DNA from: Nemertoderma westbladi
Lineage: Eukaryota > Xenacoelomorpha > Nemertodermatida > Nemertodermatidae
Assembly: GCA_032718475.1 (NCBI GenBank)
Contig: JAUCBJ010003149.1
Coordinates: 1-64,000, forward strand
Reading direction: 5' to 3'
Length of the DNA stretch: 64,000 bases
The position numbers were made by a program, and so were the translations under genes. Below, in pieces: positions 56,024-64,000 of this stretch. Within the stretch, counting starts at the first letter, position 1, and each line of letters begins with the position of its first letter. Under the pieces are notes generated by a model. The model saw nothing but the letters and a program-made list of their open reading frames with translations, searched no databases and was not told the DNA's origin.

Positions 56024-56141
56024 AGTGGTTTTTACAGTATGAAAGTAATAATTCCGATTAATTATATATTTTTCAGGTATTGGTGTGTGACACAGTATAA
56101 ATATATTACCTAAACTTAAAACACTAATTGTTGCACATAAG

Positions 56142-57278
56142 ATGACAAATATAGTGAAATCGCAACTATGTTTGCTATGTACACTGGTTATCTTAACATT
56201 GGTTATTTATCTATGGACGAATACATTTTATCCAAACAGTGTAATTGATATTTACAATCTCTACCCTACACAGAACAATGCCACTATAATTGAACCGACT
56301 CCTCCCAATCGTTCCACAGTCATTTATTTCTTGAAGCAACATAAATGTGGCAGTGAAACTGTGAGTACCGTATTGACTTGGTTCGCTATTCAGAACAATC
56401 TTAAGGTTGGTGTGCCAAAGCCTGAGCTTATGCATTTTGTTATATGGATAACTCCTTTTATTCCACAACTTTTGATGAATGACAAGAGCAAAAACGAAAG
56501 CGAATTTAAGAACACCATAGATGTAATTTACCTTCACACAGTATACAATGCAACAGCAGTGGATTTCTTAATGAAACCGGGGTGCAAAAAGGTATCCATC
56601 ATTAGAGAACCATCCCGTCAAATAGATTCCTTAATGGATCATTTCTGTGGGTTTCTTCCTCCATGCCCTACTGTTTCTATGAATCGCAGTGCTTTGGAGT
56701 ATTTTATCGCGAATCCAGATGAATTCCATTTTCAAGGAAATAAACAATTTCCTCTGAGGGACCCAATGATGTTGGACTTCGGTTTTCGGTTCAGTAAAAA
56801 TGCCAATACCAGTGAAATTCAAGAAGCTATTAACTACATTGATAAGGAATTCGAGTTAGTAATGGTTCTGGAAAGGTTCGATGAATCGATGATTTTGTTA
56901 ATGAAGTTGATGGGTTGGACGTTTGATGATATTATTTATATTCCTATAAATCCCAGAATTAATAAAAGAACTAAAAGTTTAACTACAAAACAAACCGACC
57001 AACTCAAAGAGATCAACAAGGCTGACTTCATGCTTCACGATTACTTCAATAGAAAACTCGACAACCACATATTTTCCTATGGTGTAAAAGAAATGGAAGC
57101 AGATGTTAAAGAGTTCCGTAGAATTAAGACTCTATTTGTCAGTGGTTGTGTGTCCAGAGGAATGGATGATACATTTAAGCTTTCAGATATAAGCGACAGA
57201 TGTAAAGTACTTCAACAAGGAAATCCCGCAATTATTCGACTTATACAAAAAGCTAAATTCAAATATGGTTCAGATTAG
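56142..57278 (+). CDS. Galactose-3-O-sulfotransferase-like (Gal3ST family) type II membrane enzyme
   Basis: An intronless 378-codon ORF. The short cytoplasmic N-terminus is followed by a signal anchor at about residues 9-25 (LCLLCTLVILTLVIYLW), then a lumenal domain. The PAPS 5'-phosphosulfate-binding motif is FLKQHKCGSETVS (about residues 64-76), and the 3'-phosphate-binding motif is KKVSIIREPSRQIDSLMDHF (about 147-166). These match the galactosylceramide sulfotransferase / Gal3ST family, which transfers sulfate from PAPS to galactose in the Golgi. Length is slightly below the usual 400-430. Several NxT/NxS sites are present. The Met at 56142 is favoured because it directly precedes the anchor. 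Absence of introns could mean a retrocopy, but single-exon coding regions occur in the family. No lesions seen. Confidence 0.85.
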   Translation: MTNIVKSQLCLLCTLVILTLVIYLWTNTFYPNSVIDIYNLYPTQNNATIIEPTPPNRSTVIYFLKQHKCGSETVSTVLTWFAIQNNLKVGVPKPELMHFVIWITPFIPQLLMNDKSKNESEFKNTIDVIYLHTVYNATAVDFLMKPGCKKVSIIREPSRQIDSLMDHFCGFLPPCPTVSMNRSALEYFIANPDEFHFQGNKQFPLRDPMMLDFGFRFSKNANTSEIQEAINYIDKEFELVMVLERFDESMILLMKLMGWTFDDIIYIPINPRINKRTKSLTTKQTDQLKEINKADFMLHDYFNRKLDNHIFSYGVKEMEADVKEFRRIKTLFVSGCVSRGMDDTFKLSDISDRCKVLQQGNPAIIRLIQKAKFKYGSD

Positions 57279-57344
57279 TTTAATTGTAGCCTTCTAATCA
57301 CACTCTATGTTATATTGGTAATATATTTTCACCATCCCTTGGCA

Positions 57345-57350
57345 AATAAA
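57345..57350 (+). promoter_or_regulatory. AATAAA polyadenylation signal of the sulfotransferase gene
   Basis: Canonical hexamer 67 bp after the stop, followed by a TG-rich stretch (cattgtgcgtgattgatg) 15-30 bp on. Confidence 0.7.
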
Positions 57351-57559
57351 TCAAACCATTGCATTGTGCGTGATTGATGCATTGATGGCCTTATCTTTAT
57401 GTTTATTGTTACATAAGAATAATTAAAATATATAAAAAGTTTTATGTTCGAGTGTCGAAAACAGGTGGAAATAATGTAGTTATAGTTTATTATTATAAAA
57501 TGGAGCGTTTAATTATGTAATTACAATATAATTATATTTCAAATATATTTCAACGTTAA

Positions 57560-58398
57560 CCCTATTAGTACCGGGCTATAAAATGTTGTACAAATACCGG
57601 GGGGGGGGGGGGGGGGGGGTCATATTGACCCCCCCCCCCCCCCCCTCTAAAATCTACAAATTTTAACGAACAGGTATCACTAGTCAGGATCCGACCGAGA
57701 AAAAAAATTTTCGAAAAAATGTACCGGTACTGGGGTGGTTATATTGCAGCACCAAAATTACAAGTAGTGCACAATTTTCAGAAAATTTGAAAGTTACATT
57801 TTTCGTCTAATTGTTTTTCAATACAGGTTTTCTGGGGCGCAAAATACATTGGAAAATATTTAAAAATGATATGATTACTATAAATGGCTGTTTAGTCCTC
57901 TCTGCGTAGGAAAAAAATGAAAAAAACAAGTAACCAGCACTCTTCAGTTAGAACACAAAATTTTTAATTCACTTATACGATGCTCTAAATTCACATTTTC
58001 AGGTTTTCTAGGGCGCTGATTCTAATGGAATACATTTCTAAAATGTCCATCATTGCTACTTGTATTTTTCGGCGTAATTTGGCAAATTTTGGTGCTAGGA
58101 CCAAATTTCGTACCCATCACCAAAACGTACAAGTTTGCGATGTCCAGTGCTGTTTTTATTGATTCCATCGGATTCAGGACCCTCATAAACCCGTATAACG
58201 CAATAAACAAGATGATACTATCTACTGATAAACTGATGTACTGATGAATTTGCTTATTTTCCAAAATTTGGTAGTGGCACAACAATTTTCACCCACCGGC
58301 GAAAAATACAAGTTTGTAAACTCTTATGAAATTTTTACTGATTCCATTGAATTCAGAACCCTCACAAACCCGTATAACGCAAGAAACAAGGTGACACT
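57560..58398 (+). mobile_element. TTAA-type repeat, copy 3 (right end lost)
   Basis: Starts at TTAA 57556-57559 with CCCTATTAGTACCGGG and the G-run/C-run hairpin (57600-57648, expanded to about 20 G and 19 C). It has the same order as copy 2 through two monomers, then breaks off at caaggtgacac (about 58398). The expected right end is absent. Confidence 0.88.
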
Positions 58399-58773
58399 AA
58401 AAATAGTGTACAGTAAAAATGGTGACAGTAAAATTTTCGATAGTAACAATTTTTTTAAATAAGGGTTGTATGATAATTTTTTTTACTAAAAATGTTCTAG
58501 AACAACAATATTTATCAACATTTGGTAGCTTATACGTGTTCTAATATAATATTTAACAATATTTATAATATTTATCAAAATTTATAGCTAGCACTTCTTT
58601 TATAATATTTATTAAAAAAATAGCAAAAACTAGCTAGTATAATAAATCTGGTAAATGGGTACCCAAGGTGTATTACATAATGCCATTCACTTGCACTTGC
58701 ACTGTTGTAACCCATGCACTGCAATATTCTTCCATAATTCTAAATAAAATGCTCAAGCAAAATGCAATATTTG
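58399..58773. other. AT-rich filler between TTAA repeat and satellite
   Basis: Contains the tgttctagaacaac and aaaaactagctagtat motifs shared with 30.8-30.9 kb. No gene. Confidence 0.5.
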
Positions 58774-59425
58774 TACTCTCGATATTTTTCAACACTCGAT
58801 ATTTTTTAACACTCGATATTTTTACTCTCGATATTTTTCAACACTCGATATTTTCAACACTTGTTATTTTTACTCTCGATATTTTTCAACACTCGATATT
58901 TTTACTCTCGATATTTTTACTCTCGATATTTTTCAACACTCGATATTTTTACTCTCGATATTTTTACTCTCGATATTTTTCAACACTCGATATTTTTCAA
59001 CACTTGATATTTTTACTCTCGATATTTTTCAACACTCGATATTTTTACTCTCGATATTTTTCAACACTCGATATTTTTACTCTCGACATTTTTCAACACT
59101 CGATATTTTTACTCTCGATATTTTTCAACACTTGATATTTTTACTCTCGATATTTTTCAACACTCGATATTTTTACTCTCGATATTTTTCAACACTCGAT
59201 ATTTTTACTCTCGATATCTTTCAACACTCGATATTTTTACTCTCGATATTTTTCAACACTCGATATTTTTCAACACTCGTTATTTTCGATATTTTTCATC
59301 TCGCGTTATTTTTACTCTCGATATTTTTTAATCACGTTAATTTTCAACACTCGTTATTTTTACTCTCGATATTTTTACTCTCGTTATTTTTACTCTCGAT
59401 ATTTTTCAAGTCTCGATATTTTTTA
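58774..59425. repeat. 16-bp satellite (ctcgatattttt family)
   Basis: About 40 tandem units alternate between tactctcgatattttt and caacactcgatatttt, giving a roughly 32-bp higher-order period, with ctcgttattttt variants toward the right. Several frames are open across it only because the unit lacks stops; the resulting FLLSIFFNTRYF-type peptides should not be read as genes. Confidence 0.95.
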
Positions 59426-59760
59426 CCATTACCAAGTAACGCCATTATCAATGAGTATAACTGTATTAGAGCTAAAATCGAATAAGTGGCCTAATAGGGT
59501 GCGGTTCTTACTCGTTACTGCAAAATAATTCAGTAATTGACTACCGGTAACCAAAACAGCACTGTCAGATAAATTGATCCCGTAACACACCAACTACTAA
59601 ATATTAACTACTAAACAACCAAATTTAAATGCATGATAAAATATAAAGTACAATATAAATATAATTATACAGTATAAATACGAAGCCAAGTACAGTAATA
59701 CAAATATACAAAACTATGACTATAAATTATTTTGAATGAAATGATTATTGAGAATGTTAC

Positions 59761-59790
59761 TTTAATATCCCCCCCCCCCCCCCCCCGCCC
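59761..59790. repeat. Poly-C run at the palindrome arm
   Basis: A run of 16 C, then a G, then more C (about 59770-59786), mirrored by a G run at 60669-60690 in the right arm. Homopolymers here vary in length between arms. Confidence 0.8.
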
Positions 59791-59799
59791 TTCCCCCAA

Positions 59800-60440
59800 T
59801 CCTATTGTCTCAGGAAATAAGCTGTTTAACCCACGACCCATCTGGACTATTTATTAATGTCGCTGCGCTGAGGTGGTCAACCTCAACTGATTGACGTTTG
59901 TTAATGGCCCTGGGGCCAAGAGCCATTATGAATAAACTTTCCGTAATTTTTCTCTTGTACATCTGTGTCGATATGGAAACTACCTTCGCTTCGTCAAAGC
60001 AGGGTACTGTACATGTCCCGTTTTCCCGTGGTGGAACGCCAAATCTGTTGCTCCCCATCGCTGGTTCATTAAATCTGCATGGTGTTGACGGATGCGGACA
60101 TCTATCGAGTATTGAGTCTCACCCATATAAACGTTTCCACAGGTACATGGTATTTTGTAAACCACCCCCCTTGGTTGGGTTTTAGGTTTGTGTCCCTTTA
60201 GTACTGTAAATATGAGCTGACTTTTCTCCCCGGTGAAAAATACGTTCCTATCCCATATCGCGCGCACACCTTTTCAACATTTTCAGTTAGATCTCTGATG
60301 TATGGCAACCCTATAAAAACTTCTGGCTTCTTACGCTAAGTTTTGGGGGTTGGGTTGTCGAACGCCCTGTTTACCTTACGTTTGGTACTGTATATTATAC
60401 TTTTAGGAAAACCATTCTTAGCTAGGATGTGTGTTAACCA
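59800..60440 (-). pseudogene. Penelope-like element: RT end and GIY-YIG endonuclease
   Basis: On the minus strand: an RT-thumb-like piece (ILAKNGFPKSIIYSTKRKVN, about 60440-60340), VFIGLPYIRDLTENVEKV, then PRGVVYKIPCTCGNVYMGET and QYSIDVRIRQHHADLMN with HGKTGH (60160-60010). The VYKIPC...VYMGET pattern is the GIY-YIG domain of Penelope-like retroelements, with a CTCG zinc-type Cys pair. Several frame changes and stops. Its C-terminal part lies within the palindrome arm. Confidence 0.82.
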
Positions 60441-60700
60441 CCACGGGTAAACGGGACATGTACCCTGCTTTGACGAAGCGAAGGTAGTTTCCAGATCGAC
60501 ACAGAAGTACAAGAGAAAAATTACGGAAAGTTTATTCATAAGGGTTCTTGGCCCTAGGGCCATTAACAAACATCAATCAGTTGAGGTTGACCACCTCAGC
60601 GCAGCGGCATTAATAAATAGTCCAGATGGGTCGTGGGTTAAACAGCTTATTTCCTGAGACAATAGGATTGGGGGAAGGGGGGGGGGGGGGCATATTAGAG

Positions 60701-60916
60701 TACTACTACTAGGATCGGCATGCTGCATTGCAGCTGCATTTTTAAGAATGCTGTGCCGGCTTGTCAACAAAATTGCACCGCCACAACTCCCTATCACCCA
60801 TGACATTTGCTAGATCATCCGCATCTTTAAGGCCAGTGTCCTTTAAGATGCGTCTCAAGAAAGTCATGGGCTGTCCACCATGCTTATTCTCTGCATGAGG
60901 CTGCCAAAGTACAATT
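60701..60916 (-). mobile_element. 5'-truncated RTE-like LINE 3' end
   Basis: A 216-bp minus-strand piece beginning tactactactaggatcggca (the LINE 3' tail) and ending in the LVLWQ-coding region. Flanked by 10-bp duplications CATATTAGAG (60691-60700 and 60917-60926). The left arm of the palindrome has the uninterrupted version (actttaatatccc). Confidence 0.92.
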
Positions 60917-61328
60917 CATATTAGAGTAACATTCTCAATAATCATTTCATTCAAAATAATTATAGTCATATTTTTGTATATTTGTATTACTGTAGTAGGC
61001 TTCGTATTTATACTGTATAATTATATTTATATTGTACTTTATAATTTATCATGCATTTAAATTTGGTTGTTTAGTAGTTAATATTTAGTAGTTGGTGTGT
61101 TACGGGATCAATTCTGACAGTGCTGTTTTTGTTACCGGTAGTTAAAATTACTGAATTATTTTGCAGTAACGAGTAAGAACCGCACCATTAGGCCACTTAT
61201 CCTATTTTAGCTCTAATACAGTTATACTCATTGATAATGGCGTTACTTAACGTTGAAATATATTTGAAATAATATTATATTGTAATTACATAATTAAACG
61301 CTCCATTTTATAATAATAAACTATAAAA

Positions 61329-61639
61329 AGTTGTATAATAATGGAACATGATTTGGTTATAGCAAAGCTACCCGAATCATAATACCTTACAAATTTTCCG
61401 TCCACATCAGTGGAAGAAAAATACAAATAGCCAGCAGTTTTCATGTTTTGTAATAGTGTCTAATTCTCTTATATATTTCCCTTATTTTTAGTGTTCAATG
61501 TGAAAGGACTTTAGGGGTATAGTGGGTGAAAAATAAAAGTAGCCATCACTTTTCATATAAAATTTCAAAATTTCACTAAAAAATCCACTTTCTCGAATCC
61601 TAACCAACTTTATTTTTGCACAATTTAAATTTTAGCAAC
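61329..61639. other. AT-rich sequence without recognised gene
   Basis: aaaataaaagtagccatcac...ttttc resembles the left part of the TTAA repeats (aaaaaacaagtaatcagcac) and may be a remnant of that family. Confidence 0.35.
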
Positions 61640-62100
61640 GTTAAAAAACCAAAACCGCCTGATCCGGGAGTCAGGTGAAGACCTTCGCATATGTAAGGGA
61701 AAGGCATGGGCAGCCTTGACTGGGCTTTCTAGGATTTGGAAGTCAAACAGAATTCATCGGAAACTTAAGGTCCAATTTATTTAGAGCAGCAGTAATTCTT
61801 AGTACTCCTCTATGGGAGTCCATGCCGGGCTCTGACTATGCCGAGACCACCAAATCTCTGGATGTCACAATCACAAGAATGTTCTGAAATGTAGAGCGTC
61901 ACTGGATGTATCATAGTTATCTGGAGTGGATAGGATGGTAATAAGATGTTTCTTCTCTATCCTATCCACTCCAGATAACTAATCACAAGAATGCTGCGCC
62001 GGGTTCACTGTGTCAAGTACAATGAACACATCTCCAATCAGACTCTACACAACATTGGAGGTGTTCCATTAGTCTTCCCTAGCTTGACACTTGAATGGAA
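61640..62100 (+). pseudogene. Decayed RTE-like LINE 3' fragment
   Basis: Plus-strand RT thumb region equivalent to GSWIRxSGEDLRIRKGKAW through NQTLYNIGGV in copy B, with many substitutions and small indels. It is interrupted by a 99-bp hairpin element. Confidence 0.8.
61882..61980. mobile_element. 99-bp hairpin insertion with 13-bp flanking duplication
   Basis: The insert splits the LINE fragment and is bracketed by AATCACAAGAATG (61869-61881 and 61981-61993). It contains perfect 21-bp arms (61916-61936 and 61959-61979; core ctggagtggataggat) around a 22-bp loop. It encodes nothing. Confidence 0.88.
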
Positions 62101-63265
62101 CCTTTTAATAAGTATTCTGGGACATAACCATGTAACAAAAAATAAATAAACAAATTAGCCAAATGAATTGACAATCGGCTCCCAGCGTTTAAAAGGCAAT
62201 CCGAATTGAACTGAGCTTAAACATCAGATTTTGCCGGTTTTCATTTGTGGATGGCCGTAGTAACTAACTAAGGTGTGATCATATCAGCACCAACATCGTA
62301 CCTTTCTAAAATAATATTAAGTTCCTACAACAGGGATGCAAGCTCATCATCTATAACATTTGACTGAAAAACAGATTTACCATGGGTATTTTAATTTTGG
62401 AGAAAATGTTACAGGTGGTTTCACCAGAAAAAGGTGGTGGTATCACCAGTATCGCTCGGTGTCTCAGCCTGTGGACGGGGCAGAGCATCTATTAGTAGTT
62501 AATACCGCAATGCTATGCACCAGCTTCAGAACATAAATTCAAAATAAATTTGCTTACTAAAATATGGTCAAGAGACTGGCGGAGATGTCATCGTCTACGT
62601 CGGCTCTGGATGATCCCCTAGAGGCTATTGATGAGGAAATCCAAGGGAAAAAGGGAAAGACGAACAAGCAGCGAGATAGGCTAGGGCGTCGAACTAAGCT
62701 GCTTGACTTGCCTTATGACCAACCCCGGAAGGTATTGCGAGGGGCGAGCGGATAACAAATTATGATTAAATTACGGATAAAAAGTACAAAAAAGTAAATA
62801 ATAAACGGACATAAAAATCAAGGCCATAGAGAACTATACCGCCATATACTGAATCGATCATCTGTAAGTTAGTAAATTACTCCGCAAGCCTCCCCCGTGC
62901 GAGGAAACTTATATGTAGTACCATAAATTTGCCAATTAGATCCCAATCCCAGTCTCAAAATTCTAGCTACCTTTTTAAGGTCTCTTTGATCAGATGTTTC
63001 ATATGTGGAATTAGTGGTATATGTATGTGCAGCTCGGTATAGGTGGTAGGTACAGTATTATCTTGGTATATGTCTGTAGGACTCATTATAGGTTGGTATA
63101 GCCTGATATACTGTTGGCCGGTGTAGCTCGGCATAAAGTTTGCTTTCGCGTGTTTGAAATATATTTTATATATGAACATGTTTATGGCATTATCTAATAA
63201 CGCCCATCTTCATACAGTACTCTTGATCTCGAATACCTTTCTTAATTAACCTAACCATGTCTTGG
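62101..63265. other. Region without recognised gene
   Basis: One small plus-strand frame (62564-62755, 63 codons, Lys/Arg/Asp-rich, starting MVKRLAEMSSS) has a Met start and a stop but no recognisable motif and may be chance. Otherwise AT-rich, with ggtatatg/ggtagg repeats near 63015-63110. Confidence 0.4.
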
Positions 63266-63480
63266 GTGTTTACGCAACGCCGACAACCGACAGCGGACAA
63301 CCACTGCACGGGAAATATGAAAATGTTACCTGAGGTCGTGACTCTCGTTTATTGTTTTGGTTAGAAAAATATTCCACTGTAACCTGTTCCTTTCTCTCAA
63401 TTGATAGTTAACATTAATTAGCTTTAATAATGGTTGTCGGCGTTGGTTGTCGGTTGTCGACGTAGCGTTTAAACACCCAT
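63266..63480. repeat. Imperfect inverted repeat, possible small DNA element
   Basis: gggtgtttacgcaacgccga...caacc (63266-63302) is the inverse of ggttgtcggcgttggttgtc...aaacaccc (63433-63480). Contains the aacctgttcctttctctc segment shared in reverse with 22651. Confidence 0.65.
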
Positions 63481-63875
63481 GTCGTATCGTGAAAACATTC
63501 CATTTAACACGTAATGTAAAAGGTTTTTTTATTTTTCTAGACATAAGTAGTATTGATTTAAAATAAAGGGGCTTCGTTAGAAAAAAACCCATACTGAGGA
63601 ACATATACTAGAGATATGAGCTGTGGAACTCAAATCGATCACCTAACATGTGTTTTGAAGTTGTGTTATTGTGTTACTTCTATTGTATAGAGAATATCCT
63701 GCACATGGTGTGTGTGTGGGTGCAAGTTGCTTTCATCAACCAATAGGAATTCAATGAATTCATTCCTAATTGTTCATGCAGTGGTGTGTTGGTCTATAAG
63801 TCATCTATCTTCATTTTCAACCGGATCCTAACCCTAAATCTCTCAAAATTGCTAAAGTTATAGCGTTGCACAAAG

Positions 63876-64000
63876 GAGCAGACCTCACAGCAGACCTCAC
63901 AGCAGACCCCACAGCAGACCCCACAGCAGACCCCACAGCAGACCCCACAGCAAACCCCACAGCAGACCCCACAGCAGACCCCACAGCAGACCCCACAGCA
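63876..64000. repeat. 12-bp repeat (gcagaccccaca) running off the window
   Basis: About ten units. One frame is open across it and encodes a repeated Thr-Ala-Asp-Pro tetrapeptide, continuing from 63790 (KSLKIAKVIALHKGAD), but no start codon is found before the upstream stop. It could be an exon of a repeat protein or a plain minisatellite. Confidence 0.8.

Larger units (their letters stand above)
57481..61328. repeat. Large palindrome around a Penelope-like fragment
   Basis: The left arm is 57481-57559 plus 59434-60034. The right arm is 60442-60700 plus 60917-61328, in inverted order. The spacer (60035-60441) is Penelope-like coding sequence. The left arm is interrupted by the TTAA repeat and satellite (57560-59433), the right arm by a 216-bp LINE piece. 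Each interruption is absent from the opposite arm. Confidence 0.9.

Noticed and set aside
58668-59485. Two long plus-strand frames rich in FLLSIFFNTRYF
   Set aside because: They are produced by a 16-bp satellite unit without stops, not genes.
59810-60806. Mirror-image 77-95-codon frames on both strands
   Set aside because: They come from the palindrome arms; only the minus-strand Penelope-like GIY-YIG reading in the spacer has family motifs.

Overview
This is a eukaryotic window. It has GT-AG introns with phased protein-domain exons, AATAAA signals, very AT-rich non-coding DNA and a dense mix of animal-type transposable elements (RTE-like LINEs, BEL/Pao, Penelope-like, Merlin, Polinton/Maverick, TTAA-flanked repeats). 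An EGF plus ShKT secreted gene next to a Gal3ST-type sulfotransferase suggests an invertebrate, plausibly a non-bilaterian such as a cnidarian. The species cannot be fixed from this sequence.

Layout. 1-690 is a 19-bp minisatellite. 1896-28489 (+) holds the 3' part of one host gene: eight almost identical single-EGF exons, one and a half further EGF-like exons plus the exon completing them, then three ShKT exons, a stop and a polyA signal. Its introns contain nested duplications and retroelement debris, including an RTE-like LINE at 18.9-22.6 kb. The EGF array grew by repeated duplication of 1.8-3.3 kb blocks. One block later took a poly(A) LINE insertion that accounts exactly for its extra length.

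29.6-30.7 kb (-) is a broken Merlin (ISXO2-like) transposase. 31.3-34.3 kb (-) encodes a large unrecognised protein with a C-terminal Cys/His region, split by two frame changes. 34.6-40.9 kb is a BEL/Pao-like remnant interrupted by a 3.73-kb RTE-like LINE with 12-bp target duplications. 41.0-53.0 kb is a decayed Polinton/Maverick: pVI-like fragment, integrase, two overlapping penton-like genes, a secreted Ig-like ORF, an unknown ORF, major capsid protein, adenain-type protease and one more ORF. A foldback transposon splits penton gene 1, and a TTAA repeat splits the capsid gene. 53.2-55.6 kb is a third LINE copy whose RT core was replaced by 110 bp of the sulfotransferase gene lying 1.2 kb downstream.

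56.1-57.3 kb (+) is an intact-looking, intronless sulfotransferase gene. 57.5-61.3 kb is a large palindrome around a Penelope-like GIY-YIG fragment; its two arms have different insertions, so each arm records the other's empty site. The rest (61.6-64 kb) holds LINE debris, a 99-bp hairpin insertion and a 12-bp repeat that runs off the window.

Only two genes look like working host loci: the EGF-ShKT gene and the sulfotransferase. Everything else is mobile or derived from mobile DNA. Family calls rest on recognised motifs read by eye; no database search was run.
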